DNA from: Margaritifera margaritifera
Lineage: Eukaryota > Mollusca > Bivalvia > Unionida > Margaritiferidae
Direction: 5' to 3'
Assembly: GCA_029931535.1 (NCBI GenBank)
Contig: JAQPZY010001232.1
Location: 620,001-684,000 of the forward strand
Length of the DNA: 64,000 nt
Made by a program: the position numbers and the translations under genes
Notes under the pieces: model-generated
What the model saw: only the letters and a program-made list of their open reading frames with translations
Told to the model about the DNA's origin: nothing
Database searches by the model: none
Part shown: piece by piece, positions 44,938-59,000 of the stretch
How positions within the stretch are numbered: the first letter of the stretch is position 1
Layout: each line of letters starts with the position of its first letter

Positions 44938-45017
<80 letters not shown>
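44938..45017. repeat. (CA)n(TA)n microsatellite
   Basis: CA run followed by TA run. Confidence 0.96.
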
Positions 45018-45629
45018 CTTTAGGAGACTTACCCCTGATCAACCGAGAACTTTGTCTTGTCCAGGTTTTAACAACTCTCTCAAGAAACATGCGAACCCAA
45101 CCACATAATATTTCCTCTTAAACTAATCTTGCACGGCCAAACCCCTTATACTGTTATACAAACTCACCTGTACCTCCTCTCCTCTTATTGTGTCTTGTTG
45201 TGATATTGGAATGATGTGAAAGCCAACGCCATCCGTTCCTGTACCCAGCTGCTTGATTTATTTTGCTGAGTAACCTTACCTTTTAACTGGTTAATATGGT
45301 TGGTTGCTTTAACCGGATAAGCGCGGCACCTCATGTTTATCAATGGACCGCCTGATGGATAGATATTGCTTTTCATCTAAGAATAAATCCACTGATCAGT
45401 TAATCATTAACAAATGACCAGAAGAAAAGCGAAACTTTCATTGTTATTAACAATTCAGGTATTATAGCCTGCCAGCCGACCAACCATCCAAACCAACACA
45501 TAAACGGGGAAGTTTTAGACACTGTGCCTTAAGTCTAAATAAAGCCTCAAGATCTTAACCCTCATCTAAAGAGAACTATTGCTCAGAAATATTGCACTGT
45601 GATATGAGGAATTTTCATTCATCTTTTTT

Positions 45630-45815
45630 ACTATAAAACAAAACAAAACAAAACAAAACAAAACACTCACCAAAAAAAAAAAAAAATGTCGAGCTAACTT
45701 GTTAACTAAGTAACCAACAGTCTGACTGTCTAGGTCTCTCACGACCACCTGGCTACATACATATATACATACCTATCTACCTACCTACATACATATCTAC
45801 CAACCTAACTACATG
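45630..45815. repeat. (AAAAC)n and CTAC/ACAT-rich simple repeats
   Basis: An AAAAC pentanucleotide run lies at about 45637-45665, a poly-A run at 45672-45686, and a degenerate CTAC/CATA tetranucleotide run at 45750-45815. Confidence 0.85.
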
Positions 45816-47250
45816 TAATGACAGAAGGACTCTCTGACCGTCTAAATGATTTACAAACTACAAACATTATATGAAATTCCTAGCTGATAAACATGTTTAC
45901 AATGTCAGTTGAAAGTGCTTAGTTCCACATCTATAATTGCAATGAGTATAGTTTCAGCATCGGAATCAGGATTTCGGGATTAATGTCATAATTTCTGTGT
46001 CAATGTCAAACTATAAGACAAAGATCATGCTTTGTACCACACTAATAACCTACAATTAGTGTTAATTTTCTATCTTTTGTGCTAAAGTCACGAAACGAAT
46101 GTCCAATTCATGCTATCAGTTTTAAGGTGCGGATCTTTCCGCGTCATAGTTTAACTTTCAATGTCCAGACCATATTCTCAGAACTCAAATCATTATTTAA
46201 GTATCAAGGTCACTCTTTGCGCGCCAAGATCATACCTTCGTTGCAAAGTGATAATATTAAACGGTGTCAAAGCTAATTGTTCAGTTCCAAATTCAAAAGA
46301 TCGTTGTTACTGTCCAACATTTTTTGTCCCAAATTACAGGGTTAGATATACTTTTAGGGACGAGGTCACACAATCAGTGCTAGGGTCATATAATCTCGGT
46401 TAATATTCTGCTCTTTTAATGTTAAAGCGAAAGTACATGGAAGTTTAGTCCTTTATTATTTAAATGCAGAAAATATAAATGAAGATAAACTCATCCTTAT
46501 GGAAATAATATAGTTCAAACTTTTGAAAGTCAACTGTATCTACCGTGTGTTTGGCACCGCCTTACTGCTGAAGTAAAATGTAGGAATGATACGAAAGCCT
46601 AGGAGGATCTCAGACTAGACCAATAAGAATGTTGTTTGAGAGAATATTTTCACTCGGGGAAAATTTAAGCAATCTAAACCTCCAGTTATGCTTTCTTTTC
46701 ATTCAACTGCTCTTTGCTTTGCTCACGAGGACTTAAGTTTGTAACAATTTTCAACCCGACTAAAAGTTATATGACGATACTGTGATTGCTGAACTATCTC
46801 ATAGAAACATATATATCATTCTTTTTCTGGGCTGGTAATTAAAAGCAATTGTTCCTATTTCAGCTTTAGTATCAGAAATGTGTGACTAGTAAGTAAATAG
46901 ATTGTTATGATCGGCATGGAAGTACTTTAATCACGAGTTTCCACTGCGTAGTACATGTAGCTATTGTAAACAAACCTACCTTGTGTCATCACCGTCTCCA
47001 CTATTGATCGACAGTGACAGCGATAATAAGGTACTTTCTAATGATTTATTTCATAGAAAAAAATCCGTTCTGACGTGGAGATTATACTAAAATGTCCCGA
47101 CATACTATAAATAATAAGTAAAATGCAACATTGACTTTCCCTTTATAGTAAAACTTTAGTTCCTAGGTTATATAATCAGAAAATGGTATGTTTGACTAAA
47201 TGTTAAATTTAAGCAGGAGGGCACTCTTCTATTATCCAAATATTATTTAA
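45816..47250. other. Intergenic stretch, no gene recognised
   Basis: No supported coding region or repeat family is seen. Confidence 0.4.
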
Positions 47251-47255
47251 TACCC

Positions 47256-47390
47256 AAAGCCCTACGTCAGTGCTAAACATATGCTCGTGTTGTTAATACC
47301 ATACAAAATTAATGACAAAGCCCTACGTCAGTGCTAAACATATACTCATGTTGTTAATACCATGCAAAATTAATGACAAAGCCCTACTAT
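47256..47390. repeat. 61-bp tandem repeat, ~2.2 units
   Basis: caaagccctacgtcagtgct, then a segment ending in aaaattaatga, repeats twice with two substitutions, and a third partial unit follows. Confidence 0.92.
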
Positions 47391-47464
47391 CATATGAATG
47401 GGGAGAATGCAATTTCTTCATTAATCCAACCTTTGGAACCTTTTACCTCTTTTTTTATAGAATG

Positions 47465-47468
<4 letters not shown>

Positions 47469-47560
<92 letters not shown>

Positions 47561-47561
47561 A

Positions 47562-47586
<25 letters not shown>
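47469..47586. repeat. (AT)n(TG)n microsatellite
   Basis: AT tract to about 47537 followed by TG. Confidence 0.97.
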
Positions 47587-47592
<6 letters not shown>

Positions 47593-47929
47593 GATTGATT
47601 ATCATGTTGTAACCGAATTTTTATTAATGTCCAAATGATTAGCAGGTACATAATAATATAAAGTACATTACCAGAAAAAAAGTAAAGAACAAAATAGAAC
47701 GGACAATTTCAATACCCAAATCATAGTATACTGGTGGTCTTTGTGCTATTGTGTACGTATGCTGTTAAAAATGGAAATTGAAAACTTAAGACTCACATAT
47801 GAAAATATCAAAATGGTAAAAACAGCTTAATTAAGAATTGTTTTATGTCAAAACGAAAATGTACGTAATCGTGACATGAACATGTATTTAACATTAACAT
47901 TTAAAAATATTTCTAATCTCAATGTCAAA

Positions 47930-47992
47930 TTTTACTCCCATTGCTGCGGCCTTTAGTGTGTTGATGTGCCGTTAAACAACAAACAAACAACT
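47930..47992 (+). mobile_element. LINE/SINE 3' tail remnant
   Basis: tgttgatgtgccgttaaac followed by an AAAC/CAAA tail. This shares gatgtgcc.ttaaac with the LINE 3' end at 905-930. Nothing upstream is recognisable as its body. Confidence 0.5.
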
Positions 47993-48373
47993 ATCTTGCA
48001 AAGTATACATGAAATTATCTATTTTTCAAAAGTCGTATCCTTTACTCGTATAAATTACAATTTATACTAATCACAAAATATTTTTAAAAAACCAGTCTTT
48101 TAAAATATCACCCTGAGGGGTTCATGTCATTATCATCTGGTTGAAAATCTATCTATCTAGATGGATAAAGAAAGATAATTATTTGATGATGGATTTTTAA
48201 AATTCGTATATAAAGTATATGTCGGTTTGTGTACAGATTGGCGCAGGAATATGTCACGTGCTTTTAATACTCTCTCCTGTCCAAAATTCCGTACACTCCG
48301 TGAGAAATGTATATATCGTATCCTATGCATTGACTATTGACCAATCAAATATCTATACATTTCTCTAAGGGGT

Positions 48374-48377
<4 letters not shown>

Positions 48378-48439
<62 letters not shown>
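48378..48439. repeat. (AT)n microsatellite
   Basis: AT run, pure apart from the first bases, about 600 bp upstream of PHM-like gene 2. Confidence 0.96.
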
Positions 48440-48442
<3 letters not shown>

Positions 48443-49000
48443 ATTTCAGTGAAAATGTATGTTACATTTCCGACATCCAATTTCAAAACTATATGTTCAA
48501 AATGATCGTATTTTATGAATATACTCTACGAAAATATGTACCGGGTAGATTTACAATTCAAATGATAATAATAAAATGACACAAACTGAGTAAAAATTCT
48601 AAAGAAATTCCTAAAATCAAGTTTGTTATTATCTTAAGTTTGTCATTACCGTGTCATTAAGTTGCCATTTGTTTAGGGGATGTTATTAGACTCATGCATA
48701 AGCATAGAATATAATATAAACTGTACCACAGTGATAACTAGAAACAATTTATTATTTCCAGTAAATGTGTAAATATAACGTTCCCACTATTTTCCAGGAA
48801 CTGATGTCAATTCGAGCTGGACGCCTTATTACTATTTTTTATTTGTACCGTGGGCAATGATGCGTCAGACAAATTCAGTTAATATTTCAAAGTACTGAAT
48901 GTTGTATAGTGAAATCCGCATTGTTACGTTGAGCCAATTCTATATCAAGCAACCACAACTAATTTATCATATTCATGTTGACGGTCTTCACACGGTGCGA

Positions 49001-49022
49001 TGACGTAATGAAATCTATATAA
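49001..49022 (+). promoter_or_regulatory. CRE-like site and TATA box of PHM-like gene 2
   Basis: tgacgtaa (49001-49008) resembles a cAMP-response element and lies 7 bp upstream of tatataaa (49016-49022/3). The box is about 46-52 bp upstream of the ATG at 49068, predicting transcription start near 49047 and a very short 5' UTR. Gene 1 has the same TATA-to-ATG layout. The role of the CRE-like site is inferred. Confidence 0.6.
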
Positions 49023-49067
49023 AGGTAAGACAAGGATATCGTCCTTACATTTGCTAGTAAAGAAAAC

Positions 49068-52000
49068 ATGGGGTGCCAGGCAGTCGATGTCAGATCGTGT
49101 CAGTGGATAATGCTGATACTAGTACTAATAAATTCACCATGTATACAATCGAATCCGATTAAAGTAACATCTGAAGTCATCAGAAGAACCCTAATCCAAA
49201 TGCCAAAAATTCATGTCGATAAGGTGAGTCTGAATTACTGTCAATCTAAAAAAATGGAGAATTAAGCTAGACAAAAATAAATTTGCTTTCAAATCTTATT
49301 TTTGTCAATATCAGCATACTTATATAACATGCACAACGCAAATGAGAAAATCGCAAACATTTAATGCGGCCTGTATGCCGCATTTAGTAAATTCGCAAAA
49401 TAATAATGGTTAGAATATTGACACTATTAGAGTTTTACATATTTAAATTCGTCCCTTTGTGATTTTGTTTAGAAATATTTTATGTATACTATAGAACTAT
49501 CAAATGAATGGTTTGCAAAATGCTTCAATCTTTTCTTTTTTGTCTGTAAACCTTTCGAAATTATAAGTAAATACAAATATAATTTAAAAGAACAAACATT
49601 ATTAAGAATATAACGCTAAACTGAATGTTATAAATGCCACTCTTACTTTTTTTCCGGTGATATTAGCTGTTACTCATCTGCTGGTGCAAATGATGCTGGC
49701 TTTTCTGTTTTACATCTTGCTCTCTTCTTCTCTTCCTTCTTCCTAGTTCTTTACTCCCTGTCACTACTATCATACTCCGATGTTTTACTAAAGGTACTAA
49801 CACCGTTTTACCAGGACAATAACCGCAACAGCTAGCACCACCATTAGTTTTAGGACAACAAGAAACTGCAGACACCATTACCTCCTCAACAATTAGCGCT
49901 ACCACTAAATCAAAAGACTTATCAACACTTACCATGACTATCCCGGCTACAAATCCAACTATTTTGTTGTTGTAATTGTTGTGGTTAATTGTTGCTCTCA
50001 TTGCGGTTTTGTTGTTGTGGATTGAGTAATACTTCACTAATTTAGTAATAGTATACTTAATCATTTATTGACATTTGTTTTTCGTCATTATCAGCCGGAC
50101 TCGTACATATGTATGGCAGTACCTGTTACAGATCTAGAGTTCTCAACTGTAGGTAAGTTAACTTTTGAAAAGAATTGTGTCTTCAGAATATTGAAGCTAT
50201 TGTTAGTTTATTTGATGTCCTTATTTGTATTTGAGGTCTATTAGTCCTATATGTTCTAAGTGATGTAGATTCATCACCTTTTTACATTATTTCTTTCTTA
50301 TTAAATATAAAATATACTAATAATAGATCTTGATTTCAACACTCTACACGTGCACACGTGCATATATTTTTTTCGCATTTTTTACCTCCGAAAACACGTA
50401 GGAAAGCAGAGATTACAATTTAATCTTAGAAGCAGGATATGATCAAAGGAACTTGAAGAGAAAAAAAAAAAAAAAAAAAAAAAAGTAAAACCCCTAAGAT
50501 CTTTTTACGGTCTTTTTGTTGGATAACAAAACTCATGTTTTTTTTTTAAAGATTCAACAGTTTTAGCTGGGTAGCTACGATTCTCATTTAGAATTTTTTC
50601 GATAAAGTGCAATATAAATATGAGTGCAAATCATTGCACAGTTTGTATGAAACGATTTTGGTGATATTTTAGGATCAAGCAAAGGTGTCTGTAATGAAAA
50701 TTACATATGGATTGAACATGCCTTAAAATAAAAGAGTTTAATGTTTACATTAACGATGCAGTCTTTATCTGAATAATTATCCTTGCCTAATTTGTTTTTT
50801 TATCTTCACATTATTATTTGAAATTTATGATTCCAGTGGGTTTTAAAATTGATGCTGTGAAAGAAATAACCCATCACGTCTCCTTTGCTTTTTGCGAAGA
50901 ATACGAAACAGATCAAACTTTGTGGTAAGCACACTTTTATTTTCTGTCACACATCAATGACTTTTATGGTAAACGACGAAAAAATAAATGTGACGTACAA
51001 ATTGTAGGAAATTTTAGAATCAGTTATATCTGATACGTAAAGTTGGTGGAGGTTTATTTGTCCGTAGAAAGCTACAATTTTCCTAAAAGTTTAAATAGAT
51101 GTAATGTACCCAATAGTGGGAAATGATTCTAGCCACGTTATGTTTATGAACTGCACGTTTGCATCATGATATGCCCGGCATGTAAAGTACTGAAACTGAA
51201 TAATACTTTGTGAAAAAGAGCCAAGCTTTAAGGTGTTTCTATTTTTTTTGATTGTTATGCCAGATAATCTGTTTGTGGCATTTATTATGCATGTGTGATT
51301 GCCTTAAAATTCTTTTTTGCACTCATATTTATTTAAGAGAAAAATAAAAAGAGCGTAATATGGTAGGAAAGAATGGCTGACACAATGAGAATATGTCTAT
51401 ACATATAATTGAACCTTTCTTTTACCGTTCATCTGATGGGTCAATTCTTCTAAAACTTTATCATCCAAGAAGAATTGTTCTGAGACTTTGCCATCCAAGA
51501 AAATTGTAAGTCCAGAAGAAAATTAAATTGAATTATACCTTACTAACAATGAACTTAAGCACTATTGGTATTTTGTATTGTAAACTATGTAAGTCCTAAT
51601 CTTTTAGTTTTCTTATCTAGGGATTGCAAGATGAGTCATGGTCACATTTGTTCAGGAAGGTCTACTGTGTTTGGAGGCTGGGATGGGTGGTCGAAAAACC
51701 ACAGTGAAACTGTGTTCCCAGACGGTAAGTATCATACTATTGATTTTCATCTTTTTTTTGCACAACTGTTTGTCTATAATATTTTCAGCTCTTCGAAAAA
51801 ACGAAGCATTGTCAAAGTGAAACCAAGATGTCTTCCTGTAAGATAGTTATTTTAAGATCATTACTGATCCGTATAACCTTTATGAATACCCAGAACATAC
51901 AGAATTTTCTTTTGTTAAAATAAATATTAATAATTTGTTATTAATATTATGCACCGATATAATCTAAATGAAACAAATATTCGTAAAATCTATCATCCTT

Positions 52001-55000
52001 TAAAGTGACAGAGTTATTGACAATACTTTACTGTTTTCCCGCATGAAAGTTTTTATTGTTGGAAAAATATTGTATATCAGTATAGTTATTTAAACTAAAC
52101 ATTCAATGTATGGGTTTTTCATTTACAGATATCGGTATCCAGTTAGGAAAGGATGTTAAATTGAACTACGTTATCATTCAGACACATTTTAAAGAGGCAG
52201 TGCCAGGTAAGATACATCACATTTTTAAGGATTGAGAACAAAAATTAACTCATATTTTAGTTACGTTCCTGGTATAGAATAGTTCCATATAAAATATTTC
52301 GACGTAAAGCAATCAGGTATGTTTAAAGTAAATTTAGAAAGCATCGAATTACGTGTAATACAAATTTTTCAAGCACAAGGCCTACTTTAAGACAAAGGCA
52401 TAATGTTCAGAAATCATACTTTAAATCAGACTTATTTCTTAAAACATTGTAAGAAATATTTAACGTTAGCATAGTAGCTGGTGTTGCAATTATCATGAGC
52501 AAATTGTAAACAATGAATCTAAAGTTTGTAGTATAATTTTAATTTGTCTTTCAAGTTTCAAAATTTGAAGTGATTTTTTTCAGGATTGAGATAATGTTAG
52601 TTGAAGCATTTATATTCATAACGATCAGCTTGCAAGGTCACATAAGATTGTACAATATCTGTTTTTTGAATTGGAATTAGTCATGTTATAATTATAAATA
52701 CTTTTCCCATCTATCATTTCTCTAGAACATGAGCAAAACACTCTTGCGCAGCGTTTAATAAGCAGGTTTCCTCTTTTCCAGATCCCGATGCTTTGAAAAG
52801 CAACCCAACAAATGTAACACTTTTCTTGACCGAAGAGAGGTATATACTCATCTTAAACATTGAATCAGAATATCATATTCAAAAACATTAGAAACATATT
52901 TTGAAATTATTGCAATCAAACGAAACGGACATAAATAAGAAGAAAAAAATCTGATTTTGTTCAGAGTCTTAAAGCATGCGAATGTAAATGCAGGCATGAT
53001 CTTGTTTTAAGCAGTCAAAAAAGTTAAAGAAAATGTGATACATTATTTATATTTTTGACAGATTCTATGTTTTTTTCTGTGATTCTTTTGCAATTAGAAA
53101 ATGCATTTCATTTATCTACATAGCGATAATTTAAAATGGTTTATTTTCTTTTCTCTGGTGAATGCGTATCGCTGGAAATATTCGAAGAACCCATTCAATT
53201 TGGGAAGGCATTTATGATTTGAAATCGGGCACAAAAAACAATAATAAATAGCCATAGTTATCACTAATAATAATTTTTTTTTCTAATTGCAATCTATATG
53301 TTATTGAGGATGGTTATCTATCAAATCAGTTCTTTTAAACATATTAATTTCCTTAATAACACACCAAACTTCCTCTCCTAAACTTTTATTGATATTATAT
53401 AATTGCAAAGAACATAATGATGAAACATGAAAGGAACATAATCCTTTAAAGAAAACTTTTGGACGTATTCTTTTCGCAACACATAGTGGTTGTATTGATT
53501 CCTCCCCACCCACCCACCCACCCACCCGCGAAAAAAGAAAAAAACCATAATTATTACATGTAACACAAAAATTACTTCTTCGCAGCAAACTCTTGATGAT
53601 GGAAGAAACGGCAATTATCTCCGTTTTCGGACAGCAAAATAAGAGAAAGAAAGATGCTTGTGAAACAGTAGCAATGAATACTCATTTAGACACGTATAAT
53701 AATACAGTTTCCACACGAGGTATACTAAATTTGCATTCTACTTTTTTGTGTTTTAATAATATTTCAGACGAAAGTATTCCTATCAAAAAGTCAGTCTCTA
53801 CTCCTCTGGATATATCCCGGCTTTTTCAGAAGGTAAGTGGTTGTTTACGTCATGAACGAGCTTTGTCTTTCCAGAGAACGACAATGTATGCCATGTTGAA
53901 CACATCTTTATGTCTTAAATATAATTACATAAATATCAATGGCGGCATAATGAATGTGGCGTCATGAAGCTAGATGCTCATGTATTCAGCTTTTTTGACT
54001 GATGGTATGATGGTTTCCACAAATTCGATTTGTAATTTCGTTTCAAATATATATTTCAAAACAACTACATGTAAGTAGTAATACAGTTATATGGCAGGTG
54101 ATGTATAGAGAAAATCAATACATGAAACTCATTCGATTACTAAAATGTTTCGAAGGGATTGAAAAAATTATTTTTGTAATTGGAAATTTCCATCTAATTC
54201 TACTTTGATCACAAATTGTTGTGAGTACCTATAAGTTTATATCTCTTTGTCATCGTTATACAGTAAACTTCCGTTCAAGATTATTGTCGAAATCTGTTAT
54301 TTTGGATCCCTTTGCTTGATCTTGATAACTCGTCTTTATTATTTCTGATATCTTCTTAACAAATGAAAATGTTAGGTATTATCAGATATACAGTATCGAG
54401 CACTGAGTAGTTGTTGATTTATCATCAATGCAGAATTGCTTTGATCATCTTTTGATTATTAATTTCCTGATTCAATATTAATTAAAGAACATTTATATCG
54501 TTGATACAACAACTACACTAGAAGAATTTGTTTTTCATACTGCGGTTAAAGAGTGACCTGAATCCAATTTTTCTATTATTTTCATTCACTGACCACGCCA
54601 TTTGTTCGCAATGAGAATCAGAAACCAGAAATATAGTAATGAAACACCAACTCCCCACCAAAGTGCCTCAGTAACAGAGCTGAACGCAAAACTTAACAGG
54701 ACTGACATACGCACGAACGGACAAATGTAACGCTATATAATCTTACTACTTCATAGTACGGAACAAAGCACGTATCGTCGGTCTATTTTACTGTTGTACA
54801 ATTATAAAAAGCGTACGGGAATTTTGGCTTCTTGAAATGAATTAGACGAGTAGTATTTTGGGTGATAATACTGAAGCTTTAAAAAAGGATTGCACATTCT
54901 TTCCAGACAAATCTTTCGGGTTTCATATCATGTACAAAAGGATAATTTCAGGTTCTATGCATTTTTCAGATTTCAAGGCAGAAATAACTTGTAAGTGGGA

Positions 55001-55922
55001 AAGTGTTCCGGTCAATCTGTACGAGTATTTCGCTCATACACACAACTATGGTAAGTAGGTTGTTTAATGCGTTGTGACATTTTTCCACATTTTTGATGTT
55101 TTGTTCATTACATACAAATATACATATATATAATTAACGTCTAGAGACACGATTTGGATTTTTATGGTTATTGTTTGCTCTGTATTAGCTTACTTTGTGA
55201 TGCATACATTACAAATAACTCGTTGCACAGAACTATATTTTCTTCTTCGTTATTATCAACAAGTCATGTTTCATTAATATACCTATTATCCAAATGATAA
55301 CCTTAGGAAATATGGACATAACAATCTTGTAGATATGATTCTTCGACCGAATAAAATGCATGGAGCCCTAAGCGATGGCTCCAGTTTTGGAAGTTGAAAG
55401 GTCTCTTTTAGACGCCAACATTTTTGTTCCCTCTTCAAATAGAACTAAAATTAGTTTCAAGATCCATGGAATAGTATTTCAACTTTTCTTGTTTAGTGAT
55501 AAGAACTTGAAGAGGGTGACTCAAGCAGCTGGAATTTATGTAAAACCTTTTCTCATATACCTAAAATTTTTGCATGGCAAAAAATTATGTGCTCTACCAC
55601 TTAGTCGTCGGAATTTGTTCTGTCCGTTGTTGAGTTTCGTTAACAATGATGATATGAGGCGTGTTTCTTTTTAATCTGAGTGCTCTTTTGCTACCTTGTA
55701 GAGAAAGAAAACCTCTATCATAAAGTTTAAGTCGTGCGTTTTGGAATTACTTGCTCGTAGTCCATAATGACTTACTTTTGTCACAGTTGCAGTTGACTTA
55801 CAACGTGAAATGTTCATACATGCCTTGTATCATGAATGCGATCTCTCTGGATTCATTGCCTCTGAAAAAAACAACAATTACTTGCCATATGATTTGTGTA
55901 TTTCAATGTACACGCATACTAC

Positions 55923-56001
<79 letters not shown>

Positions 56002-59000
56002 AGATGAACATATATGCAATTTAAAGCTTGGTCATACATAAGTCTAAAATGATGTACGTAATATAGTGCACCATTTGTTTCATTCAAAGATATCATCTCG
56101 GAGAAACATAACATGTACTACCATACTGCATAATTAGTAACGAATTAGAAGGCACGCATTTCATATAACACAATATGTAATCTTTGCTTGAATTATTCAG
56201 GTCAACTAATAGAGGGATATATCGTAAGAAACAACACCAAAATCTTAGTCACGATGGAAAAACCCAAAGGAAAAAGTCACGTAAGTTATAATTTTTGCAA
56301 CGATCACATTTGTACGAAGAATAACGGAAATCATTTGTGTGCAATCTTTAATGTCTGTTCCTTGCTATCGAATTTTGTGGCTCATATATATTCGGCGATT
56401 TTCTATTCCGATGGAAAAAAATAGAAAGTTTAGAATTTTATAGGCAACTCGAAATTAACATTTATTCTTGACATAGCTGTATTTTTGTTACGAAAGTGGA
56501 ATCTTTACTTTTTGAAAATTTATGCTTATTAAACAAAACTTCATTTTCATTCTAACTCTGAATATTTAGAGTATGTTTATTTGCGATTGAGAGTAATTAC
56601 TTTGATATGAATTCAATAACAGCAGTATATTTGAATTGCACGATTGAGAGTAATTACTTTGATATTAATCCAATAACAGCAGTATGTATTAATTGCACGA
56701 TACTAAAATTGTACATTTGGGTCACTAACTCATAGGTAGACACCTCAGTATGCTTTTACATCGAGAAGACTACATTTCAAGAGTTATAAAAGGGGAGAAC
56801 ATATTTCGAGATTTATGATTCTATTGATATCTGTCAATTTGCAGGACACAATCCAAATTGAGGGACGACATATTGAGATTAGACCTGGTGACACTTTGGT
56901 AAGTTTTGATCAAGATAAAATGAGAGTTGATTTCATAAGAATAATACAATTTTTAAAATGTTATTATGATATATGGGGGCCAAGAGACCCAAGAGCCAGA
57001 AGATTATGTAGCTTTTTATCTAGCTTATGTACCAGCGGGAGTCATATAGCCAAAATTAAATGTGGTGAAATTCCGATCGCAGCTACCAAATGGACATTGT
57101 CTTGGTGAATTACAATCAATATTAAAGAAAAATAACCATCTGACCAAAACATTGACTTCAAATCGTTGAGATGTACTTTTTTTTCATTTTCGGACTAATT
57201 GACATAAACAAAGTAGTTACGGTGCGGGCCAGTGTACTCTAAGAACATATATAAATTTGATTGGATGTTATTCCAAAATATTGTATCCAAAAATGAAAAA
57301 GAAAAGGATCCAATATTCTCCATCGAGAAAAGTGATATTTGAACTTAACTAACATAAAATAACAGAAGAAATACCCCGATATGTCATATAGGAGAAAAAC
57401 TTACTGAGTATAGAGATTGCAAGGAAGTCTTTATTGCGGCCTACTTGGTCAGGGGTGATGAAACGAGTGAGGAGGACAAGAAATTTGTACATGTTCTTTA
57501 CTTTGGCCCACTGAGTAGAATATATCTAGAGTCTTCAAAGAAGTGGGTGTCGCAAAAGTACAGTTACTGGAAGCAAAGCTCTTTTCTAACTGAATAAAGT
57601 CCGTGTAATTCACGAAAAGCTAGATTCACGGTAGAAGGTATTAGATTTATTTGAAGCCCGTGCATTTGGAACTGATTAAGTACATTTTTCAAACCAGTTG
57701 TTAAAAACAAATCAACTTCTTTGTCGACCAATCTTCTAATCGCTTAAAAGTAAATATGTGGGATAGAAAATAACGTTATGTATGTTAAGCTGGTTGACTC
57801 CCATCCCCCGAAAAAAATAAACACATTTATTTATTTATTTAGCTCTTCAGACCCAAAAGGCCCATTAACAGAAATTATAATAATAAATATTATAAGGTCG
57901 ATTTACATGTACATTTTGCATCTATGCACGTATAAGTAACAGCAAATAAAAACATGTTTTTTGTTCATTCAGGTATCACAAGGTATTTCTTTCAAAGAGT
58001 TTTCTTAACGCTTCAATATTGTTAGTCATAATATCTATGTCGCATGTTTCTAAAAATGAGTTACAATTACTTTGCTTTTAAAAGACTATTTTCTAATGTT
58101 CGAACGAAGTTTTGCACAGTATAAAACTTGTGTGTCTCCGATTTCTTCTTGGATCATTGCAGGCTATTAGACTAACTAAATTAGGACAGTCAAAATGACT
58201 GCGTATACAAATAGAAAAAAAAAAAGAAATACAAAGTAAAAAAATCTGTCTCCTACTCTATAAGGGTGGTAAATGAAGAAAATCTGCATATCAGCTCGTT
58301 GGAGTTAGCGGTAAAATCGAAACCTGTCTTAAAAAACATGCATTTCAAAAACGTTCGTTGAACCGCGTCAATTTGTTGGACCAAAACAGATTGGTGCGAG
58401 AACAAATTTCAAAATATATTCAAGCCTACACCTTACACAAGACACAAAGTGAGATGACTAATATATCTACAAAGCGTTTGCAAGTGCGCTTTAGGTTGTC
58501 CAACATTTACATTGCTTTGGATATAGTGGCCTTAACATGGACATTAAAACTGAGGGTACCTGTCAGCCATAAACTCAAATCTTTCACACAACTCTCACTC
58601 CTTAGTTAGCGCCTCCGGTGAATAGCTATTGCAAATAAGATTTTTGTTGTTTATCAAACTGATGTAACAACACTTATCCACAATAACTTTGAACTGTTAT
58701 TTCTCACACCACTCAAACTCTGTCTACATCTGTCTGGAGGAGCTCGCAATCGCTAATCTGTCCCCTAGATTTATACAACTTTCCATTATCAGCAAATACA
58801 AAATACTCCGAGTACTCTAAAACTAAAAGGAGGTCATTTATATACAATAAAAATAATTGGGCCCTAAAATAACCCATGAGGTACCCCATAAATGACCTCG
58901 CACCAATCTGAACCTTGACTATTTACAGCAACTTTTTGATATCTGTTGCACAATACAAAGAAAACAGTTCAAGAATATTTCTAGTCACACCATCGAATTG

